Shown: positions 11,785 to 23,943 of the stretch, piece by piece
Layout: each line of letters starts with the position of its first letter
Numbering within the stretch: position 1 is the stretch's first letter
Assembly (NCBI RefSeq): GCF_026151205.1
Contig: NC_087081.1
Location: 1,171,386 to 1,235,385, forward strand
Origin: Bolinopsis microptera
Taxonomy: Eukaryota; Ctenophora; Tentaculata; Lobata; Bolinopsidae
Length of the DNA stretch: 64,000 bases
Reading direction: 5' to 3'
The notes under the pieces: generated by a model
Told to the model about the DNA's origin: nothing
Database searches by the model: none
Seen by the model: the letters and a program-made list of their open reading frames with translations, nothing else
Translations under genes and position numbers: made by a program

Positions 11785-12134
11785 TGATTACACTATAACC
11801 TATATTATGATATAGCTGATGATGGAGATATACATTATATAATTGCTCTAATCTTCAACACTGCTAAACAACAAATACCTACTTGCTCATCAATAAAGCA
11901 GTCGCCAAAACAAAGCTCAAACTCAAAGTTAATTTACCTTCGTACTTCGTTTTGGAGACTGTAGAATGCCAATAAATAATTACTATTAGTGTTTCAATCG
12001 TGCATGATCGATGGACAAGCACTCGCCACTCGAGGCCGAGACAAACGGCACAGGCTCCGTCCCGCAACCACGAAGTAATACTAATATATATAGTGGTGTA
12101 CATGCTAGCTTATGTTGTAATAAGGGTAGGGTTT

Positions 12135-12191
12135 GACCGCGTCGACGAGTCCAACTCGGCGCGCGTCCTGGTAGGTACTGTAAACCTACAA
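12135..12191 (-). repeat. hairpin repeat family, copy C
   Basis: An inverted copy: GACCGCGTCGACGAGTCCAA, then the GCGCGTCCTGGTAGG core, ending in GTAGG...CCTAC. It is followed at once by an 18-G run. Confidence 0.8.
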
Positions 12192-12209
12192 GGGGGGGGG
12201 GGGGGGGGG
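12192..12209 (+). repeat. poly(G) run, 18 bp
   Basis: An uninterrupted run of 18 G directly after hairpin repeat copy C. Confidence 0.9.
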
Positions 12210-12442
12210 ATGGGGATGTACTGTGAGTGTGTCTGTGACAAGGTGAGAGGACTTTACCCCCAGAGGGAAATTATTAAAACCTGATTCTATTGCAGAACCA
12301 CTTACGGTCGTTGTTTATTTTCCAGTTCGTTTAAGATGTTCATCAGATTAACGAGGTGAGGTTAACTATTTCTACGAATATTACAGAAATTCTAACTATT
12401 TTCTTCTTCCTACATTCCGATAAAAATGCTGGTGCATCCACA

Positions 12443-12812
<370 letters not shown>

Positions 12813-12956
12813 TACTGCTTAAGGATTCATGGTGCTGTTTATCATAGGTCTGGCTTATTGCACCCTGAGGCCATTGATGAATCGAGAAGGTACGGACAGA
12901 TTTACATCCTTGAAGGCGATGGAGCATTACAAACAAGACTGAACAATAATGAAAGT

Positions 12957-13589
12957 ACGTGACCAATTCTATCCAATGTGAATGATTGCAAATACTCCAG
13001 CCGACTCACAGTCGGGGTGCAGTCAGAACGGAACTTTATATAATCAATGAGTGTGATGTAATTATCCTCAAGGGGCGGGGGAATTAATATATTATGTTGA
13101 AATGGTGCTAAATATAACTGCTTGATACGTTGATTGAGTTTGCCCCCTTCCTGCTTCCGCAAGATTCACTAGCCAGTCTTAGTGAGCATACTATTCACGT
13201 GATAAATTCTATCCAATGATTGCAAATACTCTAGGCCTAGCCTAGCCGCACTAAACACAACGTTACCATGGTTACTCTAGCCTAGCCGCTCACAGGGATT
13301 TGTTTGTTTAAAAATGAAGCGCAAAGCGGCAGAAGCAGCAGAGTGTTAAGACTTGACATACAGTCTAGATGACAGTTGCATGCATAAAACTAGTTTAAGT
13401 CACCAATGCAAAATCTGAAGTTTGTGAACCTCAACTAAGCCTTTCACTTGTTATACGTTGCATGCCACTTTTCGCGCGCGAAGCCGAAGGCATATATCTC
13501 TGATATTTGGGATACGTAACATGTATCAAGTTAAGACTTTAGCCGTTACCGAGTGATACACGCTTTATGCCGAGAACACATTGACTGCT
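12957..13589. other. intergenic, no gene seen
   Basis: Contains an imperfect local duplication (about 12958-13000 against 13198-13232, AATTCTATCCAATG...GATTGCAAATACTC) and a 12-bp palindrome TTCGCGCGCGAA inside ATGCC...GGCAT near 13468-13491. Confidence 0.4.
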
Positions 13590-13595
13590 TTAAAA

Positions 13596-14296
13596 TCACC
13601 ACATATCCGTACAGAAACTCCTTTCTTTACAGGCTGCACTGGAGCTCTGTTCAGTCTTTACCAGGATTCCCTGGTTTACTATTTTGACTAGCTCGGTTTC
13701 TACCTTTGTTTTTATCGCAAACGGCACTGACCTTGTCTTCTGGCTTACCAGAGTTACTCCTTCTTTCAGAATCAGTTTTGCTTCGGTGTTGGTTACCCGT
13801 TCTAGCTCATCTTTAAAGATTCTGCTCTGCTTCAACTCCTCTATGCTTCGTACCGTTTCAGTTTAAATACCTCAGTATCTGATGGTGTCCCCCTGACTCT
13901 CTTAAGCCAGTCCTGCCCCCAGAATGTGTGATCCAGACCCTACCCAGTAAAGAAGGGAACTGTCTTTACTACGTATAACAGTAGATCTTTTCGCACCATT
14001 CCGTCTATCTTGGCTTTCACCAGTACTTTATACAACACCTCTGGCTCTACTATCTCTCCGTTTGCCACTCTCAGCCTCTTTGTAGCTCGTATCTTGTTCA
14101 GATCCATCCCCGACAACTGGTTCTCTGAAACTACTGTTATACTCGCTCCCGAATCAAATTCAAAATTCAGGGAACGATCATTAATTTCAGCAAGAATATT
14201 AGACGCAATTTCATGCATATTCTCAATATTGTCATGCAAATCAGCCATGTAATCAAAACTAGCAATATATTCAGTATTATTACTGTAGTGCGACAC
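13596..14296 (-). pseudogene. Gypsy-type LTR retrotransposon fragment (protease and RT start)
   Basis: On the minus strand, 14296-13940 encodes a retropepsin-like segment with the catalytic D-S-G-A-S motif. After a frame break, 13835-13596 encodes the start of a Ty3/Gypsy reverse transcriptase (TEAKLILKEGVTLV and VPFAIKTKVETELVKIVNQG). The rest of RT, RNase H, integrase and LTRs are not visible. It is a truncated, frameshifted remnant. Confidence 0.75.
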
Positions 14297-14309
14297 CAGA
14301 TCCTGTCAT

Positions 14310-14905
14310 ATTTCCAAGTTCAGGTCAGAGATTCTATCCTTCTTATGTTATGGACCATTAAGTGATTCGTCGGGTCGGTTCACGTCACATATTTCGAAGT
14401 GATCCACTGATACAGTCGTAAGCAGCAGGTGATAACAATTCCTTCGGGTCGGTTCAAGCCACGTATGTCGAAGTGATCCACTGAGTCAGTCGTAAGCAGC
14501 AGATGATCTTAATTCCTATCACACGCATCGTATAACTATAAAGACAAATCTGATTTGGATAACATTAACAAGTTCATAGGCTTGGGCCATATATTATAAG
14601 GTCACGATGATTCTACCGAAGCATCAAATAATATGTCCACCTTCATTCCTGGACTTACTTCTGGTTCAAGAAACTTTATCCACGACGGATACCGCTACTG
14701 CCTGGATAAGAAGCGCGACGACAAAACCTACGACGACACAGTTGGTGACTGTCCACGGACTGTATCCTGACGGCTGGAGAATTCCCCTCGCATAGACGCA
14801 TTCGGCTTACTCCCCGGAAAGACGCAATCCCCTGGATGAGCTTGGAGGTTTTCGCACTAGGGTACGTGTCGCACTAGGGTACGTGACGCAATACAGTACG
14901 GGAAT
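14310..14905 (-). mobile_element. MULE-related non-coding remnant
   Basis: Matches, in inverted orientation, the non-coding half of the MULE at 57757-58988: the AAGTGATTCGTCGGGTCGGT region, the CACTTCGAA-type repeats and the terminal GTCGCACTAGGGTACGTGTC units near 14847-14887. No transposase frame is present. Confidence 0.75.
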
Positions 14906-15299
14906 CTTAATCATCATCCGGAGATGGAGCCACTACGAAGTAATATTTGGAACTATTATTACTATTAGCACCAGAATAAGTATATCAGAAGTTCTGTAAA
15001 TTTACAGGAGAAAAACTAAGGATCTAATCAGCGCGGCGAATTTGTTTGTCATTATAGGAATAAAATTGAATTGCAATCATCTCGTTTCCACAAAGGATCA
15101 AAATAAATTCAATTATAGTTACACTGCAGTGTCACTATCAGTATCAGTATTAGTAAATCTACCTCGGCCTCATTACTTGCCGGGGGACCTCAGGATTTTC
15201 TGTTCTGCGGAATGACAGAATGTCGATTGAGCGCCGCCAAGCGACTTATTCACTTTGAACTCCTTTCAATTTCATTTGTGCGTGTTTTTTATACAGTTA

Positions 15300-17168
15300 C
15301 TAGAAAGCCCGTGCGAACAGGGATGAAGCTAGTAGGTTTCTATTTTTTGGTAGTCATTTCTTATAGAGTTATAGCATCAAAAGTCTCCGTCATAATCGAG
15401 TATACAGCCCATTAAAATGTAGCTCGCACTGAACACAATGTAATTACCACAAAACCGATCAAAATGATGATTAAAACAATCATTGCACGTGTACGTACAC
15501 ATTTCAACACTGTTAACATGGTTACTTTGCAACTACATATTTCTCATCTATTTGCACGTGGGCAGTCGTACAAACAAAAATAATTATCTGAATTATAGTA
15601 TAGACTAGAAAGCCCGTGGTAACAGGGATGAACTCTTGAAGCTAGTAGTTTTCTATTTATTTGGCAGTCAGTTTCCATAGCATCAACAAATATCCATCAC
15701 AACCGAAGATACAGCCAATAAAAAGTTAAAATATAGCTCGCACTTAACACCACGTAATAACAAAAAACCGATCAAAATGCCTCTCTCAAATCCTTGCACG
15801 TGCACGTGCGTGTAATAACCCTCGTTACATGGTTATTATGTAACTTCTTATTTCTCGTCTAACTCTAATTTGCACGTGGGCGGTCGTACAGCAGAAATAA
15901 TTCTCTGAATTATAATATAGACTAGAAAGCCCGTGGTCACAGGGAGGAAGCTAATAATATTCTTTGGTAGTCAGTTTTTATAGTATCTACAAATATCCAT
16001 CACAACCGAAGATACAGCCAATTGAAATATAGCTCGTACTGAACACCACCTAATAACAAAAATACCGATCAAAATGCCCTCTCAAATCCTTGCACGTGCA
16101 AGTGCACTTTTAACACCGTTACCATGGTTACTATGCAACTTTATATTTCTTATGTAGGACGTAGGTACCATGCCAACGTTTAATGTCATTGGATTTGTTT
16201 ACATAATTTGCACGTGGGCGGTCGTACGTACAAAGATAATTCTCTGAATTATAATATAGACTAGAAAACCCGTGGAGGAAGCTAATAGCATTTTTTGTTA
16301 ATAACTTTAAATCGCGTCAAAAAATATCCATCACAACCGAAGATACAGCCCATTAAAATGTTGCTCGCACTAAACACAACGTAATATCAACAAAACCGAT
16401 AAAAATGCCGTTTTAACAATCTTTGCACGTGCATGTGCGTGTAACAACCCTCGTTACCATGGTATATTTGCAACCTTTTGTTTTTTTACCGAATTTGCAA
16501 GTGGGCGGTCGTACAGACAGACGGACAGAAAGAATTCTCTGAATTATAAGTAAGACTAGAAAACCCGTGGTCACAGGGAGGAAGCTAATAGTATTTTTTG
16601 TTAGTAAGTTTAATAAATCGCGTCAAAAAATATCCTACACAACCGAAGATACAGACGATTAAAATGTTGCTCGCACTAAACACAACGTAATATCAACAAA
16701 ACCGCGATAAAAATGCCGTTCTAACAATCTTTGCACGTGCGTGTAACAACCCTCGTTACCATGGTTACTTGTACTACGCAAGTTCATATTTTTCTTTTGA
16801 TTTGCACGTGGGCGCGGTCGTACAGACATACATACAGAAATAATTCTTTGAATGATAGTATTACTAGAAAACCCGTGGTCACAGGGAGGAAGCTTATAGT
16901 ATTTTTTGTTAGTAATTTTAAATCGCGTCAAAAATATCCTACACAACCGAAGATACAGCCGATTAAAATGTTGCTCGCACTAAACACAACGTAATATCAC
17001 CAAAACCGATAAACATGCCGTTTTAACAATCTTTGTACGTGCACGTGCGTGTAACAACCCTCGTTACCATGGTCACTTTGCAAGCTTTTGCTTTTTACCT
17101 TATTTGCACGTGGGCGGTCGTACATACATACATACAGAAATAATTCTTAATTGAATTATAAGTAAGAC
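15300..17168 (+). repeat. tandem array of ~305-340-bp repeat, six copies
   Basis: Units begin with CTAGAAAGCCCGTGG or CTAGAAAACCCGTGG at 15300, 15605, 15922, 16261, 16556 and 16864. Each contains ATCGCGTCAAAAAATATCC, an ACACAACGTAATA block, TTGCACGTGCACGTGCGTGT, CGTTACCATGGT and TTTGCACGTGGGCGGTCGTA. Copies differ by substitutions and small indels. Single copies lie at 1854 and 41433. Confidence 0.92.
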
Positions 17169-17212
17169 TATTACTATTAGTATTAGTAGAGATAGAAGGA
17201 ATTGCTATTTGA

Positions 17213-17615
17213 AGTTTATCTTTTCTATGGCTCTTACTAATTCGCTCGCCCAAAAATTTCACGTGACTTTGGTTTTTATGGTTTTGCAGCCGTACAAAAC
17301 GGTTTTACATAAACCCTAATCCCAACCTTAACCCTAACCATAACCCCGAAGCTATCCATAACCCTTACCACAACCCCAACCCTAACCCGCGCCCTAAACA
17401 ATCGAATTCATGTTTTACCAGCCTGTCACATGACCAAAACGATTTTTTGCCCATAACTCTCCAGGGTAGCATTTTTACTCTACGTCATGGGAGTGATTCG
17501 GAATCAGCGTCCAAAATACACCGATTGAGATCTATTTCATACCCATAGGGCCTTTTACAAGAATTTTCTTAAAATTTGGGCGAGCGATTTAGTAATAGTA
17601 GGAGCGATCTTTTAT
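17213..17615 (+). mobile_element. MITE with TCGCTCGCCCAAA ends and telomere-like core
   Basis: Terminal inverted repeats TTACTAATTCGCTCGCCCAA (left) and, in complement, TTACTAAATCGCTCGCCCAA (right) bound about 370-400 bp. The core has degenerate CCCTAA units (about 17310-17395). It is non-coding. An inverted, partial copy lies at 33873-34110. Confidence 0.8.
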
Positions 17616-17639
17616 ATACTTATATAGAATTTGAGTGGA

Positions 17640-18270
17640 TAAGTGAATAGCAGTGCCAGTAGAACGAATTAAACAACATTTGATAAAAAAGAAATAGATC
17701 CATAAAATCCCTGTGTATCTTATTCTTGAACAATAATCTTAGAATGTGTGTCTGTCTGTATGTAATTTCCGAGCGGCTTAATCATTTTTTTCGGTATTGT
17801 TTTGACAAAACTCGAAGCGTAATGAATAAGGTTTTTAAAATTGGTTGGTGGTAAGTGGTTTAATTAATGGTTTTGTACCACAAATGTGACATAAAATGGC
17901 TCACTTTTTCTCCCTCCTCGCTCTCCCCCCCCCCCCCCCCCCCCCTGCATATAATATGCAGCGTGGGTACATAAATCATAATTAGGTAAGCCGCGAGAAT
18001 CACTGTCATGTAATACTATAAGCTTATTAGAGAGGGGGGGGGGGGAGAAAGTGAAGTCCCGGCCGTAGGCCATAAGGCACAGGTTACACTAGTATCATCA
18101 TACAAATGAAGCTCATGCTTAATCATTACACTTACAGAAAGCACACAGAGTAATGCTTAAGTTCGGTAACAGAAATAATTTTCTAAAGAAGGCATATAAT
18201 TATTCTCGCTCTCTCTCCTCAAAACCAAACGGATTCCTTGAGCAACACGAAAGGTATGACTATTGAAATC
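17640..18270. other. intergenic with poly(C)/poly(G) and hairpins
   Basis: A 21-C run (17925-17945) and a 12-G run (18034-18045) sit inside an inverted repeat (TCACTTTTTCTCCC near 17901; GGGAGAAAGTGA near 18042). CTGCATAT-A-ATATGCAG (17945-17961) is an 8-bp stem with a 1-nt loop. No gene is seen. Confidence 0.5.
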
Positions 18271-18274
18271 TATC

Positions 18275-18526
18275 ACTCATCCCATACTGTACTAACGATT
18301 CCAAAGTAATGCCAGTCTTTCTTATTGAACAATGAACACTCATCTCATACTGCACTAACGATTCCAAAGTAATGCCAGTCTTTCTTATTGAACAATGAAC
18401 ACTCATCTCATACTGCACTAACGATTCCAAAGTAATGCCAGTCTTTCTTATTGAACAATGAACACTCATCTCATACTGCACTAACGATTCCAAAGTAATG
18501 CCAGTCTTTCTTATTGAACAATGAAC
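18275..18526 (+). repeat. 63-bp x 4 tandem repeat at DMGDH exon 1
   Basis: Four copies of a 63-bp unit, each holding ATGCCAGTCTTTCTTATTGA. The last copy runs straight into the first recognisable DMGDH exon. A candidate splice acceptor (TGCCAG|TCTTTC) is therefore present in every unit. Confidence 0.9.
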
Positions 18527-19367
18527 ATCCGAATTATTCGCGTACTCAATTTCTCAGTGTTGAAACAAGACATGCTAAAGACAACGCTGAGGTTGTAATA
18601 ATTGGAGGAGGATGTGTTGGTACTAGTTTGGCGTATCATCTCGCAAAGTTTGGAGTGAAAAATGTGGTGCTTCTTGAGAAAACTGAACTCACTGCTGGAT
18701 CAACATATAGTGCAGTAAGTATCGTCATCTGTATGAGATTTTGTTGAAACATTCGAGATTTTTGTTGTTTTTTTCTTTAACTATTATTTCGAAGCAATTT
18801 CGGACAAAATCCTCTAGGCTGGTCTGACAACATACTATAATCATGGTATCAACATGCGGAACCTACATTACGAGTCACTTAAGCTTTTCGAAACAATTGA
18901 AGCAGAAACTGATCAGGTAATTCATAAATTATTGATGAAAGAATTTCAAATAAGTTTCACCATCTAAAATTTTTTGGATTTTGAAGTTTTGCTTTTTTAC
19001 TCATTAGAGCTGAATTCCCTAAAGTTGACGAAAATATTAATTTCAGGAAATTGGATTTAACGCCACTGGTTCACTCCGTTTGGCCCATACAAAAGAGCAT
19101 TTCAACGAGTTCAAGTAAGAATATTTATTATGTAGCACTAGCAGTCATAGATACTTCTCTAGCAATCAAATGAATTAAAATTTATAACTTGATATTGATT
19201 GTTGAATTCCGAAAATTTGGCTGAAATTCTTATATTATAACCTATGCAGTAATCTTTGACACGATTACAAATGCATCTAATCATCAGATACTGATAACGA
19301 TAATGATTACCTCTGAACCATCTTTCTGTCCAGATACATGATGAGCCGACATACGTGGCAGCGAGCC

Positions 19368-19436
19368 AACGAGCATCTAGTTGTCATGGTGACGTCACAC
19401 ACCACGTGTCATGACGTCACAACGAGCATCTAGTTG
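19368..19436 (+). mobile_element. 37-bp hairpin insertion with 16-bp direct repeats in DMGDH exon 4
   Basis: AACGAGCATCTAGTTG occurs at 19368-19383 and again at 19421-19436. The 37 bp between carry GTGACGTCA and its inverted copy TGACGTCAC around CACGTG. The net gain is 53 bp, which shifts the frame between ANEHLV and DPDTIEQ of DMGDH. Confidence 0.85.
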
Positions 19437-19709
19437 ACCCCGACACTATAGAACAGATGCATCCTTTTCTGAACATGGAGGGAATTAAAGGGGGGTTATA
19501 CACCCCTGGTGATGGACATACCGACCCTTATAGTCTTACTATGGTGGGTTCTATAATACTATAATAGTCATACCTTCTAAAATAACACCATCTTAATCAC
19601 ATTTTTATTACCTTTAAAAAATTCGCCCTAACTGAAAGGTCTTATAACAACCGTTCATGCAGGCGTATGCTAAAGGAGCCCGAATGTATGGAGCAACATT
19701 AGTGCAAGA

Positions 19710-22140
19710 CTGTATAGTCACTGTATAGTCACTGTATAGTCACTGTATAGTCACTGTATAGTCACTGTATAGTCACTGTATAGTCACTGTATAGTCACTG
19801 TATAGTCACTGTATAGTCACTGTATAGTCACTGTATAGTCACTGTATAGTCACTGTATAGTCACTGTATAGTGACTGTATAGTCACTGTATAGTCACTGT
19901 ATAGTCACTGTATAGTCACTGTATAGTCACTGTATAGTGACTGTATAGTCACTGTATAGTCACTGTATAGTCACTGTATAGTCACTGTATAGTCACTGTA
20001 TAGTGACTGTATAGTCACTGTATAGTCACTGTATAGTCACTGTATAGTCACTGTATAGTCACTGTATAGTCACTGTATAGTCACTGTATAGTCACTGTAT
20101 AGTCACTGTATAGTCACTGTATAGTCACTGTATAGTCACTGTATAGTCACTGTATAGTCACTGTATAGTGACTGTATAGTCACTGTATAGTCACTGTATA
20201 GTCACTGTATAGTCACTGTATAGTCACTGTATAGTGACTGTATAGTCACTGTATAGTCACTGTATAGTCACTGTATAGTCACTGTATAGTCACTGTATAG
20301 TGACTGTATAGTCACTGTATAGTCACTGTATAGTCACTGTATAGTCACTGTATAGTCACTGGCACTAAACAGAGGGCTGTATAGTCACTGTATAGTCACT
20401 GTATAGTCACTGTATAGTCACTGTATAGTCACTGTATAGTCACTGTATAGTCACTGTATAGTCACTGTATAGTCACTGTATAGTCACTGTATAGTCACTG
20501 TATAGTCACTGTATAGTCACTGTATAGTCACTGTATAGTGACTGTATAGTCACTGTATAGTCACTGTATAGTCACTGTATAGTCACTGTATAGTCACTGT
20601 ATAGTCACTGTATAGTCACTGTATAGTCACTGGCACTAAACAGAGGGCTGTATAGTCACTTTATAGTCACTGTATAGTCACTGTATAGTCACTGTATAGT
20701 CACTGTATAGTCACTGTATAGTCACTGTATAGTCACTGTATAGTGACTGTATAGTCACTGTATAGTCACTGTATAGTCACTGTATAGTCACTGTATAGTC
20801 ACTGTATAGTGACTGTATAGTCACTGTATAGTCACTGTATAGTCACTGTATAGTCACTGTATAGTCACTGGCACTAAACAGAGGGCTGTATAGTCACTGT
20901 ATAGTCACTGTATAGTCACTGTATAGTCACTGTATAGTCACTGGCACTAAACAGAGGGCTGTATAGTCACTGTATAGTCACTGTATAGTCACTGTATAGT
21001 CACTGTATAGTCACTGTATAGTGACTGTATAGTCACTGTATAGTCACTGTATAGTCACTGTATAGTCACTGTATAGTCACTGTATAGTGACTGTATAGTC
21101 ACTGTATAGTCACTGTATAGTCACTGTATAGTCACTGTATAGTCACTGTATAGTGACTGTATAGTCACTGTATAGTCACTGTATAGTCACTGTATAGTCA
21201 CTGTATAGTCACTGGCACTAAACAGAGGGCTGTATAGTCACTGTATAGTCACTGTATAGTCACTGTATAGTCACTGTATAGTCACTGGCACTAAACAGAG
21301 GGCTGTATAGTCACTGTATAGTCACTGTATAGTCACTGTATAGTCACTGTATAGTCACTGTATAGTCACTGTATAGTCACTGTATAGTCACTGTATAGTC
21401 ACTGTATAGTCACTGGCACTAAACAGAGGGCTGTATAGTCACTGTATAGTCACTGTATAGTCACTGTATAGTCACTGTATAGTCACTGTATAGTCACTGT
21501 ATAGTCACTGTATAGTCACTGTATAGTCACTGTATAGTCACTGTATAGTCACTGTATAGTCACTGTATAGTCACTGTATAGTCACTGTATAGTCACTGTA
21601 TAGTCACTGTATAGTCACTGTATAGTCACTGTATAGTCACTGTATAGTCACTGTATAGTCACTGTATAGTCACTGTATAGTCACTGGCACTAAACAGAGG
21701 GCTGTATAGTCACTTTATAGTCACTGTATAGTCACTGTATAGTCACTGTATAGTCACTGTATAGTCACTGTATAGTCACTGTATAGTCACTGTATAGTCA
21801 CTGTATAGTCACTGTATAGTCACTGTATAGTCACTGTATAGTCACTGTATAGTCACTGTATAGTCACTGTATAGTCACTGTATAGTCACTGTATAGTCAC
21901 TGTATAGTCACTGTATAGTCACTGTATAGTCACTGTATAGTCACTGTATAGTCACTGTATAGTCACTGTATAGTCACTGTATAGTCACTGTATAGTCACT
22001 GTATAGTCACTGGCACTAAACAGAGGGCTGTATAGTCACTGTATAGTCACTGTATAGTCACTGTATAGTCACTGTATAGTCACTGGCACTAAACAGAGGG
22101 CTGACGGAACATGGGAGATAAGACTGTATAGTCACTGGCA
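19710..22140 (+). repeat. exon-derived 11-bp minisatellite, ~2.4 kb
   Basis: About 200 copies of CTGTATAGTCA, with some CTGTATAGTGA, broken by about ten insertions of GGCACTAAACAGAGGGCTG. Both words are DMGDH coding sequence: the exon should read GACTGTATAGTCACTGGCAC and then TAAACAGAGGGCTG. The array is inside exon 5, has TAG in all three frames and adds 2414 bp (not a multiple of 3). Confidence 0.95.
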
Positions 22141-23449
22141 CTAAACAGAGGGCTGACGGAACATGGGAGGTAAGGTTTTGTTGAGCTTTGTTAACCACTC
22201 CAATTACTCCAAAATTGATTTGGTTAGTGTTGTTGTGTATCACATCTCTGCTATTTTATGTGCTATTAATGACGACAATTTGGACAGGTGGATACACCTT
22301 CTGGAAAAATAAACACAAAGCAACTGGTGAACGCTGCCGGATTCCACGCCCGAGAAATCGGGCAGATGTCGGGGCTTAATCTACCTCTTGCTCCTGTGCA
22401 CCATCAGTACGTATTGGTTTTCAAATTGAGCTAAAATCTATGACAGTAAAGACAAAATGTTATAATTGAATTATAATTGAATTATATTTGATCAGTTATA
22501 ATTGATGAGTGTGATTGGTAGTTCAAAATTGTAGTATTGCATGTTAGCTTCTCGTTGTCCTAATATTAGTGACCAATAACACTAATTGGTCACAAATTAA
22601 TCACACAAATTAACACAAATTATAACAAATTATAACAATTAATCAATACCTCAGGTACCTGGTTTCTGCAAGTGTTCCCTTATTGGAAGACTGGCAGAAG
22701 AACCAGAACGGTCGTCAGATTCCAACTATTCGGGATCTTAGAGGTTCTTATTACGTGAGACAAGAGCGAACAGGTTGCTATAACAACCTTATAAGGACAA
22801 TATTGTAATGTGTGCTGTTGAGACATTGTTTGATAAATTAAGTCCCCGAAAAGCCTGGAGCTAAAAAATGAGTTGGTTTTGTATTTTTGGCTGCAGATAA
22901 TGTCAACCAGAAATATTATAGCTGTGGTTTACTAAAGACGCTACATAAAAACAATAAAAGCTATGTACAATAAATGCAGTACGTGTCTTTAGCTTGTGTA
23001 CTAACTTTCTCTCTAGTCATCAATTTTGTTGTGTTAACAAGTACTGAAATGTACGGCACAGAGTGGCTTAGGGTTACTGAAAAGGGGATAAGCACCTCAG
23101 GCCATCCCAACGTTCGGGAGAGACCTGCCCTTGTATTATCTTGTATTGAAATGTACATTCTTGTATTTGTGTTTCTACTGTATTCCATCTACAACATTGT
23201 GACAACGTTTACAAAACCAGGACTATTGATTGGACCGTACGAGGCACCAGATAAGATGAAGATTCAGGAGGACTGGTATGATAACGGCATCCCTAGAGGC
23301 TTCTCTAAAGAAGCATACGAAAGTGATTTGGATCGTATTGATAGGTGCATAGAACATTGTATGGAACTAATGCCAATAATGCAGGAAACTGAAATTAAGG
23401 TTAGCAGTTAACTTATGTAGGTTAGGATTTTAGATCCAAGATATAGAAA

Positions 23450-23943
23450 TTTGACCAAAACCCATAATCATGGGTAGAGTGAACCGCTGCCAGTGTCTCT
23501 CTTTTCCAAACAAAAGGAAATGATATTAATTTGAGGAACCGTCTGCAAATGCAAACTGATACCGAGAATGAAATCGGTCGCTCGCTTTTCCCATTCAATA
23601 AGCTTTATTACAATTCGTAAGCCGATTTTTTACAGTCGATTTGGTCAACGTCTAGACGCCCTGCAAAATTTCAGATCTCTAACTCATTTTTAACATGGTT
23701 TTTTTACCTAATTTCGTATAACATGCTGGCCCGTATTTTGCGCAAATTTCTTTAAAACCTCTACATAACTATTTCTTATTCCTGTCATCTTTAACATTGA
23801 ATAAGAATGTTTTGAACTTAAATATACCTGCTGAACTACTTTCGATGAGTCTTAATGTCTGAAAAACAATAAAGGGGATATAATAGTATAGGGGGTAAAT
23901 AGTATTGTGAATATAATGGCAACGGTAACGCTTGCCAGCATTG
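23450..23943 (+). repeat. deleted copy of the 1.76-kb repeat, in DMGDH intron 8
   Basis: Same ends as 10026-11784, joined after AAGCTTTATTACAATT to TTTACAGTCGATTTGG, so that about 1.2 kb of the longer copy is absent. A second small gap is at AACATGGTTTTT. No coding capacity. Confidence 0.85.

Noticed and set aside
18260-18493. Minus-strand frame with 21-aa repeats
   Set aside because: It is only the 63-bp tandem repeat (a multiple of 3) read in antisense.
19384-19436. 53-bp segment as a normal mini-intron
   Set aside because: A GT...AG pair exists within the repeats, but its removal takes 54 bases and leaves the frame shifted; exact removal would need a GT-TA border.
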